A stretch of 64,000 bases of DNA from Clostridiales bacterium. Its GTDB lineage: Bacteria > Bacillota > Clostridia > Oscillospirales > Oscillospiraceae. The notes below the pieces were generated by a model. It was not told the DNA's origin. It worked only from the letters and a program-made list of their open reading frames with translations, and did not search any database. The stretch lies in NCBI GenBank assembly GCA_022764045.1, contig JALERU010000028.1:42909-106908 (forward strand), written 5' to 3'. How positions within the stretch are numbered: position 1 is the stretch's first letter; every line of letters begins with the position of its first letter. This document shows, one piece after another, positions 1 through 7,959 of this stretch. Position numbers and translations under genes: made by a program.

Positions 1-1476
1 AATCACGTCGCGAATGGAATCGGCGCCGGTGAGGAGCATGGCGCACCGGTCGATGCCGATGCCCAGACCCCCGGTGGGGGGCAAGCCGTATTCCAGGGCG
101 TTGATGTAATCCTCATCCATCATACCGGCCTCCTCGTCGCCGCCCTCCCGGAGCTCCACCTGCTTCTGGAAGCGCTCCTTCTGGTCGATGGGGTCGTTGA
201 GCTCGGAGAAGGCGTTGCCCATCTCGCTGCGGCAGATGAAGAGCTCAAAGCGCTCGGTGAGCCGGGGGTCCTTGGGGGAACGCTTGGCCAGAGGGGACAC
301 GTCCACGGGGTGCATGGTGATGAAGGTGGGCTGGATGAGCAGGCCCTCCACCTTCTGGTCAAAGCACTCGTACAGGGCGTGGCCCCAAGTGGGCTCCACC
401 CCGTCCATGTCCACGCCGATGGCCTTGGCGGCGGCCACAGCGGCCTCGTCGTCCTCAATGGCCATGAAGTCCACCCCCAGATACTCCTTCACGGCCTCGG
501 CCATGGTCAGCCGGCGCCAGCCGGGGGTCAGGTCGATCTCCTCCCCCTGCCAGGTGACCTGATAGGTCCCCAGGATCTTCTGGGCGGCGGAGGACAGGAA
601 GTCCTCAAAGAGGTCCATCATGTCGTTAAAGTCGGCATAGGCCTCGTAAAGCTCCACGGTGGTGAACTCGGGGTTGTGCTTGGTGTCCATGCCCTCGTTG
701 CGGAAGATCCGGCCAATCTCATACACCCGCTCCAGGCCGCCCACGATGAGGCGCTTTAAGTGGAGCTCGGTGGCGATGCGCATGTACATGTCGATATCCA
801 GGGTGTTGTGGTGGGTGATGAAGGGCCGGGCGGTGGCGCCGCCGGAGATGGTGTTCAGCACCGGGGTCTCCACCTCCATGTAGCCCCGTCCGTCCAGGAA
901 AGCGCGGAGGTAGCTCACCATCTGGCTGCGGATCTCAAAATTTCGGCGGGACTCGGGGTTCACAATGAGATCCACATACCGCTGGCGGTAGCGCAGCTCC
1001 TTGTCCTGGAGCCCATGGAACTTCTCCGGCAGGGGGCGCAGAGACTTGGACAGGAGGGTGACGTTCTTGCAGCGCACGCTCATCTCCCCCCGCTGGGTGC
1101 GGAAGACCTCTCCCTCGACGCCCACCAGGTCGCCGATGTCGTATTTCTTAAACTCGTTGTAAACGGTCTCGTCCATCTCATCCCGGCGGGCATAAAGCTG
1201 GATACGGCCGGTTTTATCCTGCATGTCGCAGAAGCTCACCTTCCCCATGCCCCGCTTGGACATCAGGCGGCCGGCCACGGTGACGGCCTGGCCCTCCATG
1301 GCGTCAAAGTTGTCTTTGATGTCCTGGGTGTGGGCGGACACGGTAAATTTGGTCTGCTGGAAGGGGTCCTTCCCCGCCTCCCGCAGAGCGGCCAGCTTAT
1401 CCCGGCGCACCTTGAGGATCTGGGACAGGTCCTGTTCCTGCTCCTGAGGGGCTTCCTTCTTCTTCTTCTCTGCCAT
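1..1476 (-). CDS. lysS: Lysyl-tRNA synthetase, class II (3' end outside window)
   Basis: Charges tRNA-Lys with lysine in the cytosol. The visible 492 codons start MAEKKKKEAPQEQ, a basic lead-in. An OB-fold anticodon-binding domain follows (roughly residues 55-150, with VAGRLMSKRGMGKVSF), then the class II catalytic core: motif 2 region (FRNEGMDTKHNPEFT) and the start of motif 3 (GLGIGIDRCAMLLTG), where the window ends. Only a short C-terminal tail is missing. The ATG at 1476 follows an AAGGAG-type site. The gene lies 75 bp downstream of greA on the same strand and probably shares its promoter. No T-box leader is visible. Identity is firm; the gene is partial only because of the window edge. 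Confidence 0.97.
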   Translation of the reverse strand, partial: MAEKKKKEAPQEQEQDLSQILKVRRDKLAALREAGKDPFQQTKFTVSAHTQDIKDNFDAMEGQAVTVAGRLMSKRGMGKVSFCDMQDKTGRIQLYARRDEMDETVYNEFKKYDIGDLVGVEGEVFRTQRGEMSVRCKNVTLLSKSLRPLPEKFHGLQDKELRYRQRYVDLIVNPESRRNFEIRSQMVSYLRAFLDGRGYMEVETPVLNTISGGATARPFITHHNTLDIDMYMRIATELHLKRLIVGGLERVYEIGRIFRNEGMDTKHNPEFTTVELYEAYADFNDMMDLFEDFLSSAAQKILGTYQVTWQGEEIDLTPGWRRLTMAEAVKEYLGVDFMAIEDDEAAVAAAKAIGVDMDGVEPTWGHALYECFDQKVEGLLIQPTFITMHPVDVSPLAKRSPKDPRLTERFELFICRSEMGNAFSELNDPIDQKERFQKQVELREGGDEEAGMMDEDYINALEYGLPPTGGLGIGIDRCAMLLTGADSIRDVI

Positions 1477-1551
1477 GTTTTGCAGCTCCTTTGTTGTTTC
1501 TACGATTTCCAAAATAGAAAGGGCGGGGACCCTCTCTATGAAAGATCCAGT

Positions 1552-2025
1552 TTATCTCTGAATTTCCACGATCTGATAGCGAATGTTTCCGGCGGGGGCC
1601 TCCACCACCACCTCTTTCCCGGCCTTCTGGCCCAGCAGGGCCCGGCCGAAGGGGGAGTCCTCAGAGATCCGCCCGTTCATGGGGTCGGCCTCCTGAGAGC
1701 CCACGATCTGATAGCTGAGCTGCTCGTCAAACTCCAGGTCCTTCACCACCACGGTGTTCCCCACGTGGACAATGTCTCTGGCCGACTCCTGCTCCTCAAT
1801 GATGGTGTAGTTGGACAGAATCTCGTCCAGCTCCGCAATGCGGGAGTAGAGCTTGCCCTGCTCGTTTTTGGCCTCGTCGTACTCACTGTTCTCCGACAGG
1901 TCGCCGAAGGAGCGGGCCTCTTTAATCAGCTCCGCAACCTCCTTCTCTCGCACGGTTTTCAGGTAGGTGAGCTCCTGTTTCAGTTCTTCCAAGCGCTCAG
2001 CGCTCAGTCTATATTCCTTTGCCAT
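1552..2025 (-). CDS. greA: Transcription elongation factor GreA
   Basis: Binds the RNA polymerase secondary channel and stimulates cleavage of backtracked transcripts. The 157-residue protein matches the usual GreA length (about 158). It has the N-terminal antiparallel coiled coil (about residues 1-75), with the acidic tip containing GDLSENSEYDEAK, then the C-terminal FKBP-like domain (ISEDSPFGRALLG, GNIRYQIVEIQR). The open frame extends upstream to 2301. The ATG at 2025 is chosen because it follows GGAGG by 10 bases and gives the canonical MAKEYRLS start. It is the first gene of a greA-lysS unit behind a consensus promoter. Confidence 0.97.
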   Translation of the reverse strand: MAKEYRLSAERLEELKQELTYLKTVREKEVAELIKEARSFGDLSENSEYDEAKNEQGKLYSRIAELDEILSNYTIIEEQESARDIVHVGNTVVVKDLEFDEQLSYQIVGSQEADPMNGRISEDSPFGRALLGQKAGKEVVVEAPAGNIRYQIVEIQR

Positions 2026-2122
2026 GGCTGTACAACCTCCGATTTTTTGATGGCGGCAATCACGCCCGCGGCCCGGGGTGGCCGGGGGCGGGTATATGAT
2101 ATCCAGTTTACATATCTTATAT

Positions 2123-2151
2123 ATTATAGGAACTTTCCCCCAGCCTGTCAA
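2123..2151 (-). promoter_or_regulatory. Promoter for greA-lysS
   Basis: On the minus strand TTGACA (2151-2146) and TATAAT (2128-2123) are separated by 17 bases, a perfect sigma-A type consensus, about 100 bases upstream of the greA start codon. Confidence 0.88.
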
Positions 2152-2230
2152 GGGGTGCGGAGGTGGGTGCCACGCCCGTCTCATAAAAATACCAGGAACT
2201 GGATAAGCAAGTGTGGTATAATGGGGCAGG

Positions 2231-2539
2231 GTGATAAAGACGGAAAAAATAGTGCAAAAATTCACGGTCATAGAGGATCCCCGGCACTCAGGATACATCA
2301 AATATAAACTGGCGGATGTATTGAGTGTTATTATGTGTGCGGTGCTTTGCGGATTGGATCATCTGGAAAGCCTTCACGAGTTTGCGGTGGCTACGGGATT
2401 CCACTCCCCCCGTCACAACGAAATCGCCTTCAATAATCGAGTGTTTTTCCATTTCTTTTCATTTCAAAGCAAGATGATTCAACCGGCTTTCAATGGCGCC
2501 TTGGGTGCGTCCATGCTTTCGTGCCATGCTTCTCATTGA
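2231..2539 (+). pseudogene. ISAs1-type transposase fragment (N-terminal part only)
   Basis: The first 50 or so codons (VIEDPRHSGYIKYKLADVL, then GLDHLESLHEFA) match the conserved N-terminal region of ISAs1/H-repeat-associated DDE transposases. That region normally precedes a catalytic domain of about 300 residues. Here similarity ends near 2410-2450, and the frame runs on as apparent junk to a stop at 2539, overlapping the 3' end of the opposing SANT-domain gene. No DDE core is present, so this is a dead remnant. A TATAAT-like box lies just upstream (2216-2221). The surrounding DNA is more AT-rich than the flanking housekeeping genes. Confidence 0.7.
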
Positions 2540-3022
2540 CTTTCCTTCCATATACTCAGCTCGTAGCTGGTCATCCTCCGCTTTTGTCCATGGTTTTCCC
2601 CTATTGGGCGTGCTGCCCGTTCTTTTCTTTTCCTCAACAGGACGGCTTTGTAATTGATTGAGCCGAATTCCGATGACATTGGGGGGCCGTTTTAGGTAAT
2701 TCGCGATCTGATCAATGTTGCATCCATTTCGACGCATCTGCAATAGCTCATACTCTTCTTCCTCGCTCCACCCATCGCTTCCCCGGAAAAATCGCTGTGC
2801 GTTTCGCGCACGGCGTTCTTTCCGCTGCGCCTTCTTTTCCTCCTTTAGACGAAGGAGGTATTGTTCGGTTGACTCGATGGAGCAATGCTCCAACACCTCT
2901 AACAGTGCCTCCTGAACTTCTTCCTTGGCGCAAATATCGTCATCAGGCAACACTCGGCCAGTAAGGGGATCAATCCCCTTACTCAGGCTTTCAATCATTG
3001 TTCTCGCCAGAAAAGGATCCAT
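2459..3022 (-). CDS. SANT/Myb-like DNA-binding protein
   Basis: A 187-residue protein of unknown specific function. Residues about 1-80 are acidic/basic helical sequence (EALLEVLEHCSIESTEQYL, then KEEKKAQRKERRARNAQR). Two SANT/Myb-type helix bundles follow: one begins GWSEEEEYELLQMRRNG, the other KPWTKAEDDQLRAEYMEGKS and ends GAIESRLNHLALK, a signature seen in many clostridial DNA-binding proteins. The ATG at 3022 has a weak purine-rich site. The gene is monocistronic, lies between greA and yebC, and is distinctly less GC-rich than its neighbours, which with the adjacent transposase remnant suggests acquired DNA. A role as a DNA-binding regulator is inferred from the fold only. Confidence 0.72.
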   Translation of the reverse strand: MDPFLARTMIESLSKGIDPLTGRVLPDDDICAKEEVQEALLEVLEHCSIESTEQYLLRLKEEKKAQRKERRARNAQRFFRGSDGWSEEEEYELLQMRRNGCNIDQIANYLKRPPNVIGIRLNQLQSRPVEEKKRTGSTPNRGKPWTKAEDDQLRAEYMEGKSMRSMARKHGRTQGAIESRLNHLALK

Positions 3023-3157
3023 TTTTTCTTTCCATTCTATGCCCGCATAGGGACTTGATCCATTTACAACTCTCTTCTGTTTTTATCGTAAAGTATAAGA
3101 GTCTCTTTGTCAATCTATTCGCAAACGATAAACCAAACAAGAAACGAATCCAAACCC

Positions 3158-3204
3158 ACAAAAACAGCCCCTTCGCCTCGGCTTCCCGCCTGGGCGAAAG
3201 GGCT
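3158..3204 (-). terminator. Terminator downstream of yebC
   Basis: On the minus strand AGCCCTTTCGCC pairs with GGCGAAGGGGCT around a GC-rich loop and is followed by TGTTTTTGTGGG, a T-rich tail. It lies 29 bases past the yebC stop codon. Confidence 0.7.
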
Positions 3205-3232
3205 GCTGCTGTTTTGGCAAAAAAGGTGGAAA

Positions 3233-3967
3233 TTACTCCTGATCCCAGTTATGATAGACGTTCTGCACGTCGTCGTTGTCCTCCAGGGAGTCGATCAGCT
3301 TCTCCATGTTTTTGATATCCCCGGCGTCGGTGAGCTTCACGTAATTCTGGGGGACCATCTCCACCTGGGCGGAGGCGAAGACATAGCCCTTGGCTTCCAG
3401 GGCCGAGGCCACGTTGCCGCACTCGTCGGGGTCGGTGTAGATGGTGAAGCAGTCCTCTTCGGGCTCGAAGTCGGCGGCGCCGCAGTCCAGGGCGTCCATC
3501 ATCACGGTGTCCTCGTCCAGGTCGCCGTCCTCGTTGTCCAGGATGATGACGCCCTTGCGGTCGAAGGACCAGGAGACGCAGCCGGTGGCGCCCAGGCCCT
3601 TGCCGAACTTATCCAGCAGGTGGCGGACCTCGGGGGCGGTGCGCTGGCGGTTATCGGTGAGGGCCTCCACGATGACGGCCACGCCGTTGGGGCCGTAGCC
3701 CTCGTAGACCACGCTCTCGTAGTTGTCGGTGTTGCCGGCGCCCAGGGCGCGGTCAATGGTGCGCTTGATGTTGTCGTTGGGCATGTTCACGGCCTTGGCC
3801 TTGGCAATGACAGTGGCCAGGCGGGAGTTGTTGTTGGGGTCGCCGGAGCCGCCGGTCTTCACGGCCACGATGATCTCCTTGGCGACCTTGGTGAAGGCGG
3901 CGCTGCGCTTGGCGTCGGCCGCGCCCTTGGTCTTCTGAATATTATGCCACTTGGAATGTCCGGACAT
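3233..3967 (-). CDS. yebC: YebC/PmpR-family regulatory protein
   Basis: A 244-residue YebC/TACO1-family protein. The family includes DNA-binding transcriptional regulators and, more recently, factors that relieve ribosome stalling; this sequence cannot separate the two. The family start MSGHSKWHNIQKTKGAADAKR is exact. The middle has GYGPNGVAVIVEALTDNR and the C-terminus AQVEMVPQNYVKLTD. The ATG at 3967 follows AGGAAGGG by about 10 bases. An upstream in-frame TTG at 3976 is less likely. It is a single gene with its own promoter and terminator. The usual ruvABC neighbours are absent here. Confidence 0.95.
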   Translation of the reverse strand: MSGHSKWHNIQKTKGAADAKRSAAFTKVAKEIIVAVKTGGSGDPNNNSRLATVIAKAKAVNMPNDNIKRTIDRALGAGNTDNYESVVYEGYGPNGVAVIVEALTDNRQRTAPEVRHLLDKFGKGLGATGCVSWSFDRKGVIILDNEDGDLDEDTVMMDALDCGAADFEPEEDCFTIYTDPDECGNVASALEAKGYVFASAQVEMVPQNYVKLTDAGDIKNMEKLIDSLEDNDDVQNVYHNWDQE

Positions 3968-4041
3968 AGGTTTCAATCCCTTCCTATCATAAGAATGACG
4001 GGGGCCCCAGGAGTCCCCTTCTTTGTATTTTTAACTGGATA

Positions 4042-4070
4042 ATTTTATCACAGGAAATGAACCTTGACAA
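4042..4070 (-). promoter_or_regulatory. Promoter for yebC
   Basis: Minus-strand TTGTCA (4070-4065), a 17-base spacer and TAAAAT (4047-4042), 75 bases upstream of the yebC start codon. Confidence 0.75.
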
Positions 4071-4079
4071 GGCTTCTCC

Positions 4080-4877
4080 TCACAAATATTCAAAAACCTC
4101 CCCCTGATTTTCCGCAATCTCCACCCAAAGGCCGGGGAAAGCCTCCTCCAGCCACCGGGCCACCACCGGGCAGACCACGGTTTCGGTGGAATAATGGCCG
4201 GCGTCCAGAAGGTTGACCCCCAACTCCCGGGACTCTAAGTACAGGTCGTGCTTCAGGTCCGAAGTCAGGAAGGTGTCGCAGCCCAGTTCCTTGACCAGGG
4301 GGAGCATGCTACCGCAGGCGCCGCCCCCCACGGCCACCCGCCGGACGGGAACCCCGGCGTCCAGGACCCGGATGCCTCCCAGTCCCAGGGCCTCCTTGGC
4401 CCGCTGGGCAAAGGAGGCCAGAAGCATCGGGCCCCCTTCGACCTCCCCCACCCGGCCCACGCCGTAGGGAATCCCCTGCTCATCCACGCCGTCGGTCTCC
4501 AGGGGCACGGGGCACACAAGGCCCAGCCGCCGGGCCAGCTCTGTGTTCACGCCCCCCTCGGCGGCGTCCAGGTTGGTGTGGGCACAGATGGCGGCGATGC
4601 CCTGCTCCACCAGGGCCAGCAGTTTTTTCCCGGTGATGGTCTCGTCGGTGACCTGGCCGATCTTCCCCCAGATCACCGGGTGGTGGGCCAGGATGAGCTG
4701 GCACCCCTTGTCCGCCGCCTCCCGGATCACCGCTGGGGTGATGTCCAGGGCCACCAGGGCCCGGGTGACTTCCCGGTCTCCCCGGCCCACCAGGAAGCCC
4801 GCGTTGTCAAAATCCATCTGGTACCGGAAGGGGGCCTTTCGGTCCAGCAGGTCGTAGATTTCTTTTACCGTTGCCAT
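4080..4877 (-). CDS. Nif3-like dinuclear metal centre protein (DUF34)
   Basis: A 265-residue NIF3/DUF34-family protein. Members form hexamers with a dinuclear metal site; some act as GTP cyclohydrolase-like or hydrolase enzymes, but the physiological substrate is unsettled. Metal-binding motifs are visible: LILAHHPVIW (paired His), CAHTNLDAAEGGVN (His and Asp), and the C-terminal LLDAGHYSTET. The ATG at 4877 (MATVKEIYDLLDR, the usual family start) is preferred over an in-frame GTG at 4886. The start overlaps the 3' end of trmK by 13 bases. The trmK-nif3 pairing is common in Firmicutes. Confidence 0.93.
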   Translation of the reverse strand: MATVKEIYDLLDRKAPFRYQMDFDNAGFLVGRGDREVTRALVALDITPAVIREAADKGCQLILAHHPVIWGKIGQVTDETITGKKLLALVEQGIAAICAHTNLDAAEGGVNTELARRLGLVCPVPLETDGVDEQGIPYGVGRVGEVEGGPMLLASFAQRAKEALGLGGIRVLDAGVPVRRVAVGGGACGSMLPLVKELGCDTFLTSDLKHDLYLESRELGVNLLDAGHYSTETVVCPVVARWLEEAFPGLWVEIAENQGEVFEYL

Positions 4878-5569
4878 TGCATCCACTCCTCCTTCATCCG
4901 TTCTAACTCCTCCACCAGGGCCCGCTCTGCCGCCAGGACTTCTGGGGCCAGGGCTGTGCTCTTGGCCATCCCCGCCAGGGCCCGCTGCCGCCGGCGGAGC
5001 AAATGGGTCAAATAATCCAGTCGGTGGGGGTTTTCCTCCCCCTGCCGCTGGCGGCCCGCCCAGAGCTCTCCCGGCGTATAGGCGGGGCTGACCCCGCCGG
5101 TGGCCGTGAGGATGTTATAAAACTTCTCCCCCTCCCGGGCCAGGGTCTCCCCTTGGATCACATAGCCCTGGTCCACCAGCCAGGCCCTGAGGACCTCCTG
5201 GGAACTCATGGGTTGAAGAATCAGCCGGACCCTCCGGGTCCAGGGGGCGGCAGCCAAAATCCGGGCCATCAGGTCGCCTCCCATGCCGGCAATGACCACG
5301 GTGTCCGCCTCCTGGGGGGAGATCCCCGCCAGGCCGTCGCAGCGGCGGAAGGTCATCTGTTCCGCCACCCCGTAGCTCCGGGCGGTGTCCCGTCCCCGCT
5401 GGAGGGGACCCTGGTTCACGTCGGAGGCCACGGCCCCCTGAATCCGGCCGGCCAGCAGGAGCCAGACGGGCAGATAGGCATGGTCGGTGCCCACGTCGGC
5501 CAGCCGGGCCCCCGGGGGCACCAGGGCGGCGATGGCGGCCAGCCGGGGGGATAGGTCCAGTTGCTTCAT
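4865..5569 (-). CDS. trmK: tRNA (adenine-N1)-methyltransferase TrmK
   Basis: A 234-residue TrmK-type enzyme expected to methylate N1 of adenine 22 in the tRNA D-loop using SAM. The N-terminal Rossmann domain shows motif I (LADVGTDHAYLPVWLL), a SAM-contacting acidic region (GAVASDVNQGPLQRG) and the catalytic-loop region VVIAGMGGDLMARIL. The C-terminal 70 residues form a helical coiled-coil domain (HLLRRRQRALAG, then AAERALVEELERMKEEW). The ATG at 5569 follows AGGAGGG closely. It overlaps the Nif3-like gene downstream, implying translational coupling. Confidence 0.93.
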   Translation of the reverse strand: MKQLDLSPRLAAIAALVPPGARLADVGTDHAYLPVWLLLAGRIQGAVASDVNQGPLQRGRDTARSYGVAEQMTFRRCDGLAGISPQEADTVVIAGMGGDLMARILAAAPWTRRVRLILQPMSSQEVLRAWLVDQGYVIQGETLAREGEKFYNILTATGGVSPAYTPGELWAGRQRQGEENPHRLDYLTHLLRRRQRALAGMAKSTALAPEVLAAERALVEELERMKEEWMQWQR

Positions 5570-5590
5570 GGAGCCCTCCTCTCTCCGCTC

Positions 5591-5623
5591 ACAAAAAAGG
5601 GGAGCGGTTTCCCGCTCCCCTTT
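5591..5623 (-). terminator. Terminator downstream of the DUF1858 gene
   Basis: Minus-strand AAAGGGGAGCGG pairs with CCGCTCCCCTTT around a short loop, followed by a run of T. It sits 6 bases past the DUF1858 stop codon and upstream of trmK. Confidence 0.9.
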
Positions 5624-5628
5624 CCGTC

Positions 5629-5838
5629 TTACTTCCGGTTGGCTGCGATGATGGCGTTGAGCTTCTCCACCAGATCCTCCACCGGCTGGTCATGGACCAG
5701 GCAGGCCTGCTCCACGGTCTCGTTCCGGGAAGCGGGGCAGCCCAGGCAGTGCATGCCGATGTCGATGAAGGCGGGCGCGGTCTCAGGCGCGATGTCCAGA
5801 ATATCGCCCACGATGGTATCTTTGGTGATGGTTGCCAT
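5629..5838 (-). CDS. DUF1858 small redox-disulfide protein
   Basis: A 69-residue protein of the DUF1858 / hybrid-cluster-protein-associated redox disulfide family. It begins MATITKDTIVGDIL and carries the family hallmark HCLGCPASRNETVEQAC, with a CxxC pair and a later Cys. Its function is unknown; family members are proposed redox partners in anaerobes. The frame is open to 5883, but the ATG at 5838 follows AGGAATG and gives the canonical start. It has terminators on both sides, so it is probably monocistronic. Confidence 0.88.
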   Translation of the reverse strand: MATITKDTIVGDILDIAPETAPAFIDIGMHCLGCPASRNETVEQACLVHDQPVEDLVEKLNAIIAANRK

Positions 5839-5921
5839 AATGACATTCCTCCATTCCTGTTTTTCCGAAGTCAGCATGCCCAAAAGGCCGCTCCTTCATT
5901 CTTTTTGATCCCAGCGGGATT

Positions 5922-5960
5922 TCAAAAAAGGGGAACTGACCGAGCCGGCAGTTCCCCTTT
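5922..5960 (-). terminator. Terminator of the murR-to-rpsA operon
   Basis: Minus-strand AAAGGGGAACTG pairs with CAGTTCCCCTTT and is followed by TTTGAAAT. It lies 38 bases past the ispH-rpsA stop codon. Confidence 0.88.
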
Positions 5961-5997
5961 CCTTGTTTTGTTTCTGCCGGTGCTTGGACGGGGGGAA

Positions 5998-7959
5998 TTA
6001 CTCCTCGTCGTAGTCGCCCTCGTCCTCAGCGGCGCGGGCGTCGTTGAGCAGGGCGCGGATGGACAGGGAGACCTTCTTGCGCTCGTAGTCGATGTCGGTG
6101 ATCTTCACGTCCACGATCTGGCCTTCCTCCAACTCGTCGCCGGGCTTCTCGATGCGGTGGTCGGCGATCTGGGAGATGTGGATGAGGCCGTCCACGCCGG
6201 GGACGATCTCGGCGAAGGCGCCGAAGGTCATCAGCTTCACCACCCGGACGCTGGCCACGGAGCCCACCTCGTAGGTGGAGGTAAACTTCTCCCAGGGGTC
6301 CTCGTTGTGGTCCTTCATGCCCAGGGAGATCTTCTTCTTCTCGGGGTCGAAGGAGATGACGTACACGTTGACCTTGTCGCCCACGGAGACCACCTCGGCG
6401 GGGTTCTTGATGCGGCTCCAGGACAGCTCGGACACGTGGACCATGCCGTCCACGCCGCCGATGTCGACGAACGCGCCGTAGGAAGTCAGGGACTTGACGG
6501 TGCCCTCGTACTTCTTGCCCTCCTCGATGTTTGCCCAGACCTCGGCGGCCTTGGCGGCGCGCTCCTCGGCCTGGACGGCGCGGATGGAGCCCACCACACG
6601 GCGGCGGGAACGGTTGACCTCGGTGATGCGCAGCTTCACGTGCTCCTTGATCATCTCAGACAGGTCGGCCCCTCTGGGCTTGCCGGTCTGGGAGGCGGGG
6701 ACGAAGACGCGGATGCCCTTGACATTGACCACGATACCGCCCTTGTTGTCCTCGGTGACGGTGCCTTCCAGAACGGTCTTGTCCTCCACGGCGGCCTCGA
6801 TGGTATCCCAGTTCTTCACGCTGTCCAGACGCTTCTTGGACAGGGTGGCCACGCCCTCCACGTCGTTGACACGCATGACATAGGTCTCGATCTCGTCGCC
6901 CACCTTCACGATGTCCTCGGGCTTGACAGAGGGGTCGTCGCTGAGCTCAGCCATGGGGATGTAGCCGGCGTGCTTGGTGCCCAGGTCCACGTTGACCTCG
7001 GTGGCGGTGATGCCGGTGACGACACCAGTGACCTTGTCTCCCGTATTTAAAGTTTTGATCGATTTCTCCAGCATTTCAGCGAAGGACTCCTCGATCTCCT
7101 TCACGTTGTTGTTTTCTTCGCTCATTTTGTGTTTGACCTCCTTTATTATCCACCCCGGCGTGGACGCGCCGGCAGTGATTCCCACAGAAGCTACCCCGCT
7201 CACCTTCCTCCGGTCGAGCTCCTCAGCCCGGCTGATGTGGAAAACCAGCGGGCAGTGTGCCCGGCATAACTCAGCAAGACGGGTCGTGTTGGAGCTTTTC
7301 CGGTCACCGATGACGATCATGGCGCCGCATTGCTCCGCCAAACTCTGCGCTTCTGATTGCCGCATACACGTAGCATTACATATTGTATCAAAGATTTCGG
7401 CGTTTGTACACTCTTTTTTTACTTTTTCTCTGCACGGAGTCCAAATTCTATCCGTTGATGTAGTTTGTGAAACCAAGGTGATGGGTTTTTGTGAATTTTC
7501 TTTGCTTTCCTCCAGAAAATCCCCCAATTCCATCTCATTTCGGAAGATTTTCGCCCCAGTACACCAGCCGGCGATGGCCTTCACCTCCGGGTGCTCCGGC
7601 GAGCCGATGATCACCACCTGCCGGCCCCGGTCGCTGGCCTCCCGGACGATTTCGTGGATCTTGGCCACCTTCACGCAGGTGGCGTCGGCCACGGGGCAGC
7701 CCATGGCGGCCAGGCGGTCGTAAACGGCCTTCCCCTCCCCGTGGGAGCGGATGATGACGCCGCAGCCGGGGGGAACCTCCTCCAAAGACTCCACGCAGCC
7801 CACCCCCTGGTCCGCCAACTGGGCGATCACGTGGTCATTGTGGATCACCGGGCCCAGCATCACATAGGGCGCGCCGCTCTGGGCGATCTGCTGGGCCAGC
7901 TCCACCGCCCGGCGCACACCGAAGCAGAAACCGGCGGACTTGGCCAGGATCACCTTCAT
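5998..7959 (-). CDS. ispH: IspH-ribosomal protein S1 fusion
   Basis: A 653-residue fusion. Residues 1-278 are IspH (LytB), the [4Fe-4S] enzyme that makes IPP/DMAPP from HMBPP in the MEP pathway. It has the cluster cysteines in GFCFGVRRA, DATCVKV and the CNATCMRQSEA region, and the TTSTDR motif. Residues 279-653 are ribosomal protein S1 with four S1/OB repeats, starting near GDKVTGVVTGIT, VLEGTVTEDNKGG, GKKYEGTVKSLTS and VGSVASVRVVKLM. Fusions of this kind are known in Clostridia. The ATG at 7959 overlaps the plsC stop (ATGA). A well-placed internal Shine-Dalgarno precedes an in-frame ATG at the domain junction (separate entry), so free S1 may also be made. Confidence 0.96.
   Translation of the reverse strand: MKVILAKSAGFCFGVRRAVELAQQIAQSGAPYVMLGPVIHNDHVIAQLADQGVGCVESLEEVPPGCGVIIRSHGEGKAVYDRLAAMGCPVADATCVKVAKIHEIVREASDRGRQVVIIGSPEHPEVKAIAGWCTGAKIFRNEMELGDFLEESKENSQKPITLVSQTTSTDRIWTPCREKVKKECTNAEIFDTICNATCMRQSEAQSLAEQCGAMIVIGDRKSSNTTRLAELCRAHCPLVFHISRAEELDRRKVSGVASVGITAGASTPGWIIKEVKHKMSEENNNVKEIEESFAEMLEKSIKTLNTGDKVTGVVTGITATEVNVDLGTKHAGYIPMAELSDDPSVKPEDIVKVGDEIETYVMRVNDVEGVATLSKKRLDSVKNWDTIEAAVEDKTVLEGTVTEDNKGGIVVNVKGIRVFVPASQTGKPRGADLSEMIKEHVKLRITEVNRSRRRVVGSIRAVQAEERAAKAAEVWANIEEGKKYEGTVKSLTSYGAFVDIGGVDGMVHVSELSWSRIKNPAEVVSVGDKVNVYVISFDPEKKKISLGMKDHNEDPWEKFTSTYEVGSVASVRVVKLMTFGAFAEIVPGVDGLIHISQIADHRIEKPGDELEEGQIVDVKITDIDYERKKVSLSIRALLNDARAAEDEGDYDEE
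7123..7142 (-). promoter_or_regulatory. Internal ribosome binding site and start at the IspH/S1 junction
   Basis: Inside the fusion, minus-strand AAGGAGG (core 7142-7137) lies 11 bases before an in-frame ATG at 7125. That ATG opens MSEENNNVKEIEES, exactly where the S1 half begins. Initiation here would give a 375-residue stand-alone S1. The site is as good as those of true starts nearby; whether it is used is inference. Confidence 0.6.

Noticed and set aside
760..2307. Long plus-strand open frames opposite lysS/greA and the similar ones opposite 5.7-7.0, 27.3-29.3, 32.2-33.5, 45.4-47.6 and 54.8-56.3 kb
   Set aside because: They are antisense shadows of GC-rich genes with His/Val/Leu/Gly-biased composition, no ribosome sites and no domain likeness, whereas the opposite strand carries recognisable proteins.
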